Origin: Nitrososphaera sp.
GTDB taxonomy: Archaea; Thermoproteota; Nitrososphaeria; Nitrososphaerales; Nitrososphaeraceae
Direction: 5' to 3'
DNA: 29,196 nt
Assembly (NCBI GenBank): GCA_025929855.1
Contig: JAICPK010000001.1
Coordinates: 1 to 29,196, forward strand
The notes below the pieces were generated by a model. It did not search any database and was not told where the DNA came from. It worked only from the letters and a program-made list of their open reading frames with translations. The position numbers and the translations under genes are program-made. Positions 22,921-29,196 of this stretch are shown here, one piece after another (positions within the stretch are counted from its first letter, which is position 1; each line of letters begins with the position of its first letter).

Positions 22921-24270
22921 TTGGTTGAAAATTCTCAAATCCAACTCGTAGAAAAACCAACAACAGTTAATCTAAATCGCTTTGTTAAGCCCATTGACAT
23001 TAAGAAACTGGTCGCACAGTATGGCACACCACTCTATCTGATTGACGAGGATACACTTCATGCAAAAGCAAAAGAGCTACACAAGGCATATTCAAAATTC
23101 AAGGGTCAGGTCAAAGTAGCGTACTCTATCAAGGCCAACTTTACACCTGCTATACTCAAAGCGTTCATGAAGGACGGCATAGCATTTGACCTGACATCAC
23201 TTGGCGAGCTCTACTTCATCAAACAGTGCAAGGCAGACCCGGAGAATATAATCTATACAAGTGTCACAGAAGAGCTAGAAGAATACATTGAAGTGCTACA
23301 AAGTGGTGTTAGAAGGATTGTTGTCAGTTCTTTTAATGGGATGACAAACTTATCCAAGGCTGCAAGCAAGATAGGAGGAGCAGCACCACTGACAATGATA
23401 CGTGTGAACCCGGAAGTAGGCGTCAAGGCCGAAGTTCGCGCGTCATATAGAAACAGCAAGTTTGGAGTACCGCTTAACGGCGGAACCATAGACAGCACAG
23501 CAAAGATGATCAAGCATTTGATGGGAAGTGACCTCTTGAAGTTTGAAGGCTTTCATTTTCACCTAGGATCTCAAATCACTGACTTTTCATGTTATACCCA
23601 TGCGCTGGACAAAATGGATGCATTCATAATCAAAATGAAGAAAGAAAATCCTGCTTTCCAGGTCAATACATTTGACATTGGTGGCGGGACGCCAATATTC
23701 TACAATGACCCTGTGCCAACTCCAGCGCAGATGGCTGAAAATCACATCAGCAAGCTGAATCAGCTAGCAGAAACGCACGGTACATCTACTCTCATGATCG
23801 AAAGTGGCCGATTCCTAGTGGCAGAATCGTCAATTCTTGTTTCAAGGATAGTGAATACCAAAGAATATAACGAGCACAAGATAGTGATTGTGGACGCAGG
23901 CTACCATATCTTACTTGATGCTGCACTATTAAAGCAAGAATACCCACAAGAAGTAGTGCCGGTAGTATCAGACAGCAAAGATAAGACGACTGCGCTTGCT
24001 ACTGTAAAGAATACTCATCTAGCAGGAAGACTCTGCGATACATATGATGTTTTCCCGCTTTCAAAAGTGTCCGACCTAAGCGAGTCTGAAGTTGGACGGT
24101 ATGTATCATTCTACAATGTAGGCGCATACTCTGTAGTATTCAATATGCCATTCCACTGTCAGACTAAGCCTCCCATAGTAATGAAGGATAGTGACGGCAA
24201 GTTCAGGCTGGTAAGGAAGGGGACAACACACGATCAGTTATTCCGAGAAGAAGGCGGAGAGCTAGAGTAA
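22921..24270 (+). CDS. lysA: LysA-like PLP-dependent decarboxylase (diaminopimelate decarboxylase family)
   Basis: Fold-type III PLP enzyme of 449 aa. PLP lysine Lys71 is in VAYSIKANF; FDLTSLGELYF (89-99), FHFHLGSQ (211-218), FDIGGGTP (251-258) and GAYSVVFN (401-408) follow in order. The active-site Cys motif reads GRLCDTYDVF (Cys372). In the typical enzyme this decarboxylates meso-diaminopimelate to lysine. Two substrate-site motifs differ from the textbook form: ESGR (294-297) instead of EPGR, and CDTYD instead of CESSD. With no lysine genes nearby, and lysine in many thaumarchaea made by the alpha-aminoadipate route, another amino acid substrate is possible. TTG start chosen from TATA spacing. 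Family is certain, substrate is not. Confidence 0.85.
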   Translation: MVENSQIQLVEKPTTVNLNRFVKPIDIKKLVAQYGTPLYLIDEDTLHAKAKELHKAYSKFKGQVKVAYSIKANFTPAILKAFMKDGIAFDLTSLGELYFIKQCKADPENIIYTSVTEELEEYIEVLQSGVRRIVVSSFNGMTNLSKAASKIGGAAPLTMIRVNPEVGVKAEVRASYRNSKFGVPLNGGTIDSTAKMIKHLMGSDLLKFEGFHFHLGSQITDFSCYTHALDKMDAFIIKMKKENPAFQVNTFDIGGGTPIFYNDPVPTPAQMAENHISKLNQLAETHGTSTLMIESGRFLVAESSILVSRIVNTKEYNEHKIVIVDAGYHILLDAALLKQEYPQEVVPVVSDSKDKTTALATVKNTHLAGRLCDTYDVFPLSKVSDLSESEVGRYVSFYNVGAYSVVFNMPFHCQTKPPIVMKDSDGKFRLVRKGTTHDQLFREEGGELE

Positions 24271-24311
24271 TGAGTTTCCACTGCCGCAAATATTTTTGTT
24301 GCTGGGAATAT

Positions 24312-24320
24312 TTTTTATAT
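24312..24320 (+). promoter_or_regulatory. TATA box of acyP
   Basis: TTTTTATAT lies about 25 nt before GTG 24342 and only about 20 nt before GTG 24336, so it favours the downstream start. Confidence 0.4.
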
Positions 24321-24341
24321 CAACAATTGCAATGAGTGCAA

Positions 24342-24641
24342 GTGAGTGATACCAAGAAAAGGACTCGCGCACATGTATTTATCACAGGCAAGGTCCAGGG
24401 AGTTTATTTCAGGCAAAATACAAGACAAATAGCCACGAAACATAGAGTCACTGGCTGGGTATGCAACTTGGTGGATGGTCGTGTAGAAGCAATCTTTGAA
24501 GGCGACAAGAGCGATGTCAACGAAGTAATAGAGTGGTGCCACCTGGGCCCGCCAAACTCCAGAGTGGATGACGTTGATGTAAGATTTGAGAAGTATACGG
24601 GCGAGTTTGCTAGCTTCACTATCAACAACAACAACAATTAA
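24342..24641 (+). CDS. acyP: Acylphosphatase
   Basis: Small alpha/beta enzyme that hydrolyses acyl phosphates such as carbamoyl phosphate or 1,3-bisphosphoglycerate. 99 aa from the chosen GTG, the normal size. The phosphate-binding loop GKVQGVYFRQ contains catalytic Arg24, and the catalytic Asn42 lies in GWVCNLVDGRVEAIFEG; both residues are present. The tail is a run of Asn encoded by an AAC repeat (INNNNN), which looks like codon slippage. A GTG six bases upstream (24336) is in frame and would add two residues. The stop abuts that of the convergent DUF5655-like gene without a single base between them. Confidence 0.9.
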   Translation: MSDTKKRTRAHVFITGKVQGVYFRQNTRQIATKHRVTGWVCNLVDGRVEAIFEGDKSDVNEVIEWCHLGPPNSRVDDVDVRFEKYTGEFASFTINNNNN

Positions 24642-24971
24642 TTACTGAATTTTCTGGTATGCTTCGGCAATCTGCTTCTTTGCAAGCTCTGCGTCCTCAA
24701 TAGTCACGACCTTGAGATACACAGGGAGTGTGCCTCTGCCATACCTTATCGACAGCATCAATGAGTCGCCAGTAGTTGACTCTATGTCAAGAAATGTTCT
24801 GAAGTTCATGGTCTTGGAATACACTATCCTGTGAGGCCTTATCTCTTCTATCACATTGCTGCCAAGCGATGTCACAAATTTTCGTAAGTCGACCATTATT
24901 GGTCTAACAGGCTCTTTTAACTTTTCCAAGTGGCTTTCAAATGTAATGTGGCCAGGCCTAGTGCCAAACAT
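24642..24971 (-). CDS. DUF5655-like protein
   Basis: 109-aa protein with a mixed alpha/beta pattern: an N-terminal helix region (FESHLEKLKEPVRPIMVDLRKFV), the core GSNVIEEIRPHRIVYSKTMNFRTFLDIE and a strand LPVYLKVVTI before a C-terminal helix. It resembles DUF5655-type proteins by the R-x-x-Y-x-K-x-x-NF pattern near residues 48-57, but this is from memory and not verified. Cytosolic, with no membrane segment. It follows hisF by 49 bp on the same strand, with a separate TATA box between. No function is known. Confidence 0.75.
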   Translation of the reverse strand: MFGTRPGHITFESHLEKLKEPVRPIMVDLRKFVTSLGSNVIEEIRPHRIVYSKTMNFRTFLDIESTTGDSLMLSIRYGRGTLPVYLKVVTIEDAELAKKQIAEAYQKIQ

Positions 24972-24997
24972 CAGATAACGATTGTAATATCATATGT

Positions 24998-25008
24998 CCT
25001 TTATAATA
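24998..25008 (-). promoter_or_regulatory. TATA box of the DUF5655-like gene
   Basis: TATTATAAAGG on the minus strand, about 32 nt before ATG 24971 and only about 13 bp behind the hisF stop. It suggests the gene can be transcribed independently of the his operon. Confidence 0.45.
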
Positions 25009-25021
25009 TTATTATTATTAT
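25008..25021. repeat. Short ATT trinucleotide repeat
   Basis: Four perfect ATT units plus a partial fifth abut the hisF stop codon, right next to the TATA box of the downstream gene. Slippage here could alter promoter context. Confidence 0.6.
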
Positions 25022-25827
25022 CATACCCTGATCTTGATACCATTTCTCTTTAGGTATTTTTTTACCTTATCGACTGTTGACTTTTCGTAGTGGAATATCG
25101 ATGCGGCCAGGGCGGCGTCAACATCTGTTTTTTTAAATACGTCGAGCATGTGGCGGGCCTTTCCGCAGCCGCCAGAGGCAATTACAGGTACAGGCACTGA
25201 TTTGCATATAGACTTTGTCAGCTCGATGTCATAGCCATTTTCAGTGCCGTCAGCATCAATGCTTGTAAGTAATATTTCGCCTGCCCCACGCTGCTCAACT
25301 TCTTTGGCCCATTTGATGGCATCAAGCCCTGTTCTTTCTTTGCCGCCATAGATCCTGACCTCAAACCAAAATTTCCTTTCATCCTTATCCTTGAATACCG
25401 TCTTATCTTTTTTAACATTGTAATTTCTCTTTGCATCTATTGCTACTACAATACACTGTTTGCCAAAGATCGACATTAGCTTTGATATCAATTCAGGGCT
25501 CTTGACCGCGGCAGTGTTGACCGAGACCTTATCTGCGCCAGAAAGCAGTATGTCGCGTGCGTCCTCGAGCTTTTTGATACCGCCACCAACTGTGAATGGT
25601 ATGTCGATGACTCCTGCCACCTTTCTCACGATGCTTGCTATTGTGTCCCTTCCCTGCTGCGACGCTGTGATGTCAAGGAATACTAACTCGTCAGCTCCTT
25701 GCTCGCGATATTTTTTGCCAAGCTCGACTGGGTCACCGGCGTCCTTGACCTCGGTAAAATGCACTCCCTTGACGACTCTGCCATTGTCGACATCAAGACA
25801 AGGGATTATTCTTTTAGCAAGTGTCAT
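25021..25827 (-). CDS. hisF: Imidazole glycerol phosphate synthase, cyclase subunit
   Basis: (beta/alpha)8 barrel of 268 aa. With HisH it turns PRFAR plus ammonia into imidazole glycerol phosphate and AICAR, the fifth step of histidine synthesis. Catalytic Asp12 ([14 protein letters not shown]) and Asp131 (VAIDAKRN) are present, as are the phosphate-binding loops VGGGI (80-84) and ASGGCGK. The length is slightly above average because of a charged insert after Asp131 ([17 protein letters not shown]). The ATG overlaps the hisA stop by one base (TAATG). It is last in the his operon. Confidence 0.97.
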   Translation of the reverse strand: MTLAKRIIPCLDVDNGRVVKGVHFTEVKDAGDPVELGKKYREQGADELVFLDITASQQGRDTIASIVRKVAGVIDIPFTVGGGIKKLEDARDILLSGADKVSVNTAAVKSPELISKLMSIFGKQCIVVAIDAKRNYNVKKDKTVFKDKDERKFWFEVRIYGGKERTGLDAIKWAKEVEQRGAGEILLTSIDADGTENGYDIELTKSICKSVPVPVIASGGCGKARHMLDVFKKTDVDAALAASIFHYEKSTVDKVKKYLKRNGIKIRV

Positions 25828-26525
25828 TATGCTAGTGCCTTCACCTTTTGGATGCTCACTTTGCCGTCGTACATCGCTTTTCCAATTATGACAGAACTAC
25901 AGCCGGCGCTTCTAATCTTTATCACATCTTCTATACTTGAGATCCCACCGCTTGCAATTATTCTTGCGGATACAGCGGCGTCTGCCAATGTTTTGATATC
26001 AGGACCTTGCAATGTACCATCACGATCGATACTTGTCAGCAAAAATTCATCAACACCTATTGCAAGAAATTGCGATATTGCGTCTGCTACTGTTGTTCCA
26101 GTAGACTCTTTCCACCCTTTCACCATAACCATACCGTCCATCTGATCTACTGAAATTGTCACTCTGTCTGCATTCTTCTTGACAAGCTTCCTTACGACCT
26201 CCGGATCTCTATAAGCCATAGTACCAATCACAACCCTTGATGCCATTGAGAGCATTTCTTCAGCTTTTTCTAATGATCTAATGCCGCCTGCGATCTGCAG
26301 AGGGATCCTTACTGCTTGAGATATCTTTGCGATGAGTTCAGAATTACTGCCAGTCGAAAATGCTGCGTCAAGGTCAACTATATGCAGCATGTCGGCGCCG
26401 ACACTCTCCCACTTTCTTGCAGTTTCAACAGGATCATTGCTATATTCTATCTTGTCATCAGGATTCCCCCTGACAAGCCTGACGACGCTTCCGCCCATGA
26501 TGTCAACTGCGGCTAGGACCTTCAT
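25827..26525 (-). CDS. hisA: ProFAR isomerase
   Basis: Phosphoribosylformimino-5-aminoimidazole carboxamide ribotide isomerase, a (beta/alpha)8 barrel of 232 aa that opens the ribose ring of ProFAR to PRFAR. Catalytic Asp8 ([13 protein letters not shown]) and Asp127 (ISVDQMDG) are kept, with phosphate loops AGGIR (79-83) and ASGGIS. The frame is open to ATG 26543, but ATG 26525 overlaps the hisH stop as ATGA and places the first strand at residue 1, so I choose it. Confidence 0.95.
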   Translation of the reverse strand: MKVLAAVDIMGGSVVRLVRGNPDDKIEYSNDPVETARKWESVGADMLHIVDLDAAFSTGSNSELIAKISQAVRIPLQIAGGIRSLEKAEEMLSMASRVVIGTMAYRDPEVVRKLVKKNADRVTISVDQMDGMVMVKGWKESTGTTVADAISQFLAIGVDEFLLTSIDRDGTLQGPDIKTLADAAVSARIIASGGISSIEDVIKIRSAGCSSVIIGKAMYDGKVSIQKVKALA

Positions 26526-27142
26526 TTCGCTTCTTTTTTGCACAATCCGATAAAGTTCCTTATCATAAGTGCACCAACATCGCCGGACTTTTCTGGATGA
26601 AACTGGACACCGATTAGATTATCCTTTTCAATCATCCCTGGGATGCTGACACCATACTCAGAAGTCGCCACTACTAACTTATGGTCCTTTGGTACGGTCT
26701 TGTAAGAATGCACAAAATATACCCAGGACTGATCCTTGACTCCTTTTAGCAGCTTGCTCTCGCCTTTTATTTGAAGATTGTTCCATCCCATGTGAGGAAT
26801 CTTGACCTTTCCCTTTGGGAGCATTACAACCTCGCCATCCAATATCTTCAATCCTTCCAGTCTCCCTTCTTCACTCTTATTAAAGAGTATCTCCATGCCA
26901 AGGCAGATTCCCAACAACGGCATACAATTGTCAATGGCTTTATCAAGATAGCTTGCACTACTCTCTATTGATCTGATTGCAGGATCAAAGTTACCAACAC
27001 CAGGAAGCACCAGCCCATCAAATTTTGTCAGTTCTTTTAAATCGTAGATTATGTCAACACTTTCTGTTCCGTTGCGCTTAAGTGCAGACTTGAGGCTGAA
27101 GAGGTTGCCTGCGCCATAGTCAAAAATTGCTATTTTTGTCAT
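26522..27142 (-). CDS. hisH: Imidazole glycerol phosphate synthase, glutaminase subunit
   Basis: Class I glutamine amidotransferase of 206 aa that releases ammonia from glutamine and channels it through the HisF barrel. The triad is complete: Cys80 (LLGICLGME), His182 and Glu184 (VQFHPEKSG). The N-terminus MTKIAIFDYGAGN is typical. The ATG overlaps the hisB stop by 4 bp and the stop overlaps the hisA ATG by 4 bp, so all three are translationally coupled. Confidence 0.97.
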   Translation of the reverse strand: MTKIAIFDYGAGNLFSLKSALKRNGTESVDIIYDLKELTKFDGLVLPGVGNFDPAIRSIESSASYLDKAIDNCMPLLGICLGMEILFNKSEEGRLEGLKILDGEVVMLPKGKVKIPHMGWNNLQIKGESKLLKGVKDQSWVYFVHSYKTVPKDHKLVVATSEYGVSIPGMIEKDNLIGVQFHPEKSGDVGALMIRNFIGLCKKEAK

Positions 27143-27735
27143 TGCATAGCCCCCTTGGTACTTGGCACGCCCTGCCTTTTGCTGTCGATATTAGTGGCCA
27201 TCCTAAGTGCTACTGCAAACGCCTTGAGCGCTGCTTCAACCTTATGATGATCATTTTCACCATAGTAGACTGCCATATGAGTACATGCATTTAGATTCTG
27301 CAGCAATGATCTTGTAAAATGCTCAAGATCTTCTCTTGGTACTCCCTCAATACTATCGCGGGTAAGTTTCAGCTGTACGTTGTAGTATTGTCGCTTGACT
27401 AAGTCGATCGATACGTACGCCAGTGCTTCGTCCATCGGGACAAGTGCATAGCCAAATCGTGTGATCCTTGTCCTATCACCCAGCGCTTTGTCTATGCTTT
27501 GCGCCAATGCAATAGCAACATCTTCTGCTAAGTGATGTACGATGCCATCGTTTGACTTGCCATTGAGGGTTATGTCGATCATAGCATGCTTGCCGATTGA
27601 CATGATCAGGTGGTCGATGAAGGAAAGATGCGTCTTGATGCGGGTCTTACCAGTGCCATCGAGATTAACGTTAACACTTACCTCCGTCTCCTTTGTGACC
27701 CTCTCAATCCTCGCTTTTCTTCCGGCAGAAGCCAA
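27139..27735 (-). CDS. hisB: Imidazoleglycerol-phosphate dehydratase
   Basis: Mn-dependent dehydratase of the histidine pathway, making imidazole acetol phosphate; 198 aa, monofunctional (no fused phosphatase). Metal and active-site motifs: DH (41-42), HHLAED (67-72), and NDHHKVEA (161-168). The first motif reads HHLAED rather than the common HHTVED. The N-terminus ARIERVTKETEVSV matches the family, so ATG 27735 is right even though it lies 58 bp inside the end of the upstream HAD gene in another frame. Since HisB here lacks a phosphatase domain, a separate histidinol-phosphate phosphatase is required. Confidence 0.95.
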   Translation of the reverse strand: MASAGRKARIERVTKETEVSVNVNLDGTGKTRIKTHLSFIDHLIMSIGKHAMIDITLNGKSNDGIVHHLAEDVAIALAQSIDKALGDRTRITRFGYALVPMDEALAYVSIDLVKRQYYNVQLKLTRDSIEGVPREDLEHFTRSLLQNLNACTHMAVYYGENDHHKVEAALKAFAVALRMATNIDSKRQGVPSTKGAMQ

Positions 27736-28700
27736 GTGTATTTTAAACTACAGCAGTGCACTTTATTTATTATGTTCGGTAGTTGGTTGACGCTCCTTAT
27801 AATTGCCTCAACGCCCTCCTGTTTGAACTTGTCTATTGTTTCGTCTGGCGCAGAGCTGTTGCCATAGATGCCTACAAATGCAATTTTTGCACCTATCTCT
27901 TTCTCAGCGCGCCTTGCCATAAGCAGGTCTTCTGCAGAGTCACCCACATAGACTGCAGTTCTTGCACCCATCACTTTCATTGCATGCTTGACTGCATAAG
28001 GAGATGGTTTGGCATACTTGCGCTTTTTGTCTTCTAAAAAGACGCAGGCGTCAGAGTTGAAATATTTTATTATGGGTTGGAGTGAATATTCTGCAGCAAG
28101 CCTGCTCCTACCAGAGACTATTGCAAGTTTGCCTTTGAACATTTTATTGAGTTTTTTCATTGTTTTGGCACTTACTGCGAGCTTATCGTTCTTTATCAGC
28201 GGCCTGCCAGTCGTCCAATATTTGGGCTCCAAGTGATCCTGCTTTCTGAACAAGTCCGGCCCATAAAATATCTCATCAAATACCCGTGCAAGCATGCTAT
28301 CTTTGACTGGTGCCGGGTAAGTTAGTACTTTTTTCCACTTGTCAATGCCATAGATAGCAAGGAACTTTTCCACCGAGATATAGCCACTTTCGTCAGAATT
28401 CTCTGCTACCTGGGTAAGAAACTTCCTTCCCTGCGAGATGCTCTTTGGGGGGTTGGCAAGGATTGCAAGAATTATAGCATAACTAGTGTCTGTGTCGTTG
28501 TTAAAGCCACCGCTCTGCCTGAACTTCAAAATGATTTGATCAGTGACTAAGGTTCGAAAAGAATTGTTGCCAGTGATAAATTTGAGCACATAGTCCACAG
28601 TCTCTTTGATTGCAGCATTGTAGGACTTGCGAATGTCAACTAACACTCCATCAATGTCAAAGAGTACACAATCATACGTCAAATTATCTGTTCTATGCAT
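27678..28700 (-). CDS. HAD-superfamily phosphatase, candidate histidinol-phosphate phosphatase
   Basis: 340-aa HAD hydrolase. Motif I LFDIDGVLVD (13-22, nucleophile Asp15, acid/base Asp17), motif II VSGRSR (195-200), motif III Lys231 (AKPSP) and motif IV VGDSAED (252-258) are all intact, so it should be an active Mg-dependent phosphatase. A large helical cap (about 25-180) separates motifs I and II. Within the his operon, between hisC (22-bp overlap) and hisB (58-bp overlap), it is placed exactly where histidinol-phosphate phosphatase activity is needed. This is inference from context. The last 25 residues (Cys/Trp then Arg-rich, ending GSQRRRR) look non-homologous and exist only because of the long overlap with hisB. 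Confidence 0.82.
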   Translation of the reverse strand: MHRTDNLTYDCVLFDIDGVLVDIRKSYNAAIKETVDYVLKFITGNNSFRTLVTDQIILKFRQSGGFNNDTDTSYAIILAILANPPKSISQGRKFLTQVAENSDESGYISVEKFLAIYGIDKWKKVLTYPAPVKDSMLARVFDEIFYGPDLFRKQDHLEPKYWTTGRPLIKNDKLAVSAKTMKKLNKMFKGKLAIVSGRSRLAAEYSLQPIIKYFNSDACVFLEDKKRKYAKPSPYAVKHAMKVMGARTAVYVGDSAEDLLMARRAEKEIGAKIAFVGIYGNSSAPDETIDKFKQEGVEAIIRSVNQLPNIINKVHCCSLKYTWLLPEEKRGLRGSQRRRR

Positions 28701-29196
28701 TTAAGATACTTGTCATTCATTTCCCTAGTGCCTATTGTAATTCTCATGCACCCTTTGTGGTTAGTAATATTGCCCAGCAGCTTTACCAAGATTCCATTGC
28801 TATTGAGAATTTTTGAAATTGCTGGGTAGTTCTTGCCGGCCTCGATGAAGATAAAATTAGCATCTGATCTGAAAATCTTAATACCATCAATTTTTGACAA
28901 TCTGGCAAACACTCTCTCTCTTTCACTCCTCACAGATTTGATAGTCTGCTTGACCTGATCTATATCTGCAAGGACACCGGATGCGATTGCAAGGGAAAGT
29001 GTGCTTATAGGGTAGGGGGATTGGATTATAGATCGGAATATCTTCACAAATTTTCTATTTGACACCATGTAGCCAACCCTTGCGCCGGCAAGCCCAAATG
29101 CCTTTGATAGTGTACGAAGTACTATTACATTATTACGCTTTATTGCCTCACCCGATAACGAGTAATCTGCAAAGTCTACATATGCCTCGTCGATCA
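28679..29196 (-). CDS. hisC: Histidinol-phosphate aminotransferase (partial, 5' end outside window)
   Basis: C-terminal part (about 172 residues) of a fold-type I PLP aminotransferase that converts imidazole acetol phosphate to L-histidinol phosphate. The frame runs off the window end, and its first visible residues read IDEAYVDF, the conserved PLP Asp/Tyr motif. RTLSKAFGLAGARVGY with the PLP lysine follows. The conserved C-terminal domain includes MRITIGTREMNDKY. The stop overlaps the HAD gene by 22 bp. An internal ATG at 29068 is not the start. Promoter and start of the his operon lie beyond the window unless more his genes precede it. Confidence 0.95.
   Translation of the reverse strand, partial: IDEAYVDFADYSLSGEAIKRNNVIVLRTLSKAFGLAGARVGYMVSNRKFVKIFRSIIQSPYPISTLSLAIASGVLADIDQVKQTIKSVRSERERVFARLSKIDGIKIFRSDANFIFIEAGKNYPAISKILNSNGILVKLLGNITNHKGCMRITIGTREMNDKYLKCIEQII

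Noticed and set aside
26526-26543. Upstream ATG of hisA
   Set aside because: ATG 26525 forms the ATGA overlap with hisH and fits the family N-terminus; the upstream start would add six unrelated residues.

Overview
The window looks like chromosomal DNA of an ammonia-oxidising archaeon (Thaumarchaeota/Nitrososphaeria, probably Nitrososphaerales-like). This is inferred from the gene set: an ESCRT-III/CdvB division protein, an exosome Csl4 subunit, a Cdc48 AAA ATPase, an SCP-x-type thiolase overlapping a DUF35 partner, a B12-dependent ribonucleotide reductase and a cis-prenyltransferase. Start sites agree: many genes have an archaeal TATA box 24-33 nt before the start codon, so transcripts are leaderless or nearly so, and few starts have a Shine-Dalgarno sequence. 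No rRNA, tRNA, CRISPR array, IS element or prophage gene was found.

Layout. 1-120 is the tail of an unidentified gene. 450-2151 holds a glutamate-racemase-like protein that lacks both catalytic cysteines and a cis-prenyltransferase (uppS). 2152-3737 is AT-rich and gene-poor, with an orphan helical protein, a 52-aa C2H2 zinc-finger protein and small possible remnants. 3738-5839 (minus) has NAD synthetase and a MurG-like glycosyltransferase. A NikR-type metal regulator sits upstream of the glycosyltransferase and divergent from a zinc/manganese-type ABC transporter (znuA-znuC-znuB). The shared 92-bp promoter region carries two exact 12-bp direct repeats 22 bp apart. 8876-9454 encodes a winged-helix protein with a membrane segment and Gly/Ser-rich tail.

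9639-14938 (minus) is a ribonucleotide-reductase neighbourhood: a class II enzyme (nrdJ), a small zinc-ribbon protein behind it, and upstream a 694-aa protein joining an ArsR-like HTH, an ATP-cone and a class III RNR-like body with no candidate catalytic cysteine and no glycyl-radical domain. It looks like a retired anaerobic RNR turned into a nucleotide-sensing regulator, and is the most interesting object here. 15043-17685 (minus) has a CdvB paralogue and the DUF35/thiolase pair. 17686-18501 is a long non-coding stretch with a Z-DNA-prone TG tract.

18502-22768 carries a two-TM protein, prephenate dehydratase, Csl4 and, divergent from Csl4, Cdc48. 22921-24971 has a LysA-like decarboxylase, acylphosphatase and a DUF5655-like protein. 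25021-29196 (minus) is a tightly overlapping histidine operon, hisC(partial)-HAD-hisB-hisH-hisA-hisF; the HAD protein is a good candidate for the histidinol-phosphate phosphatase.
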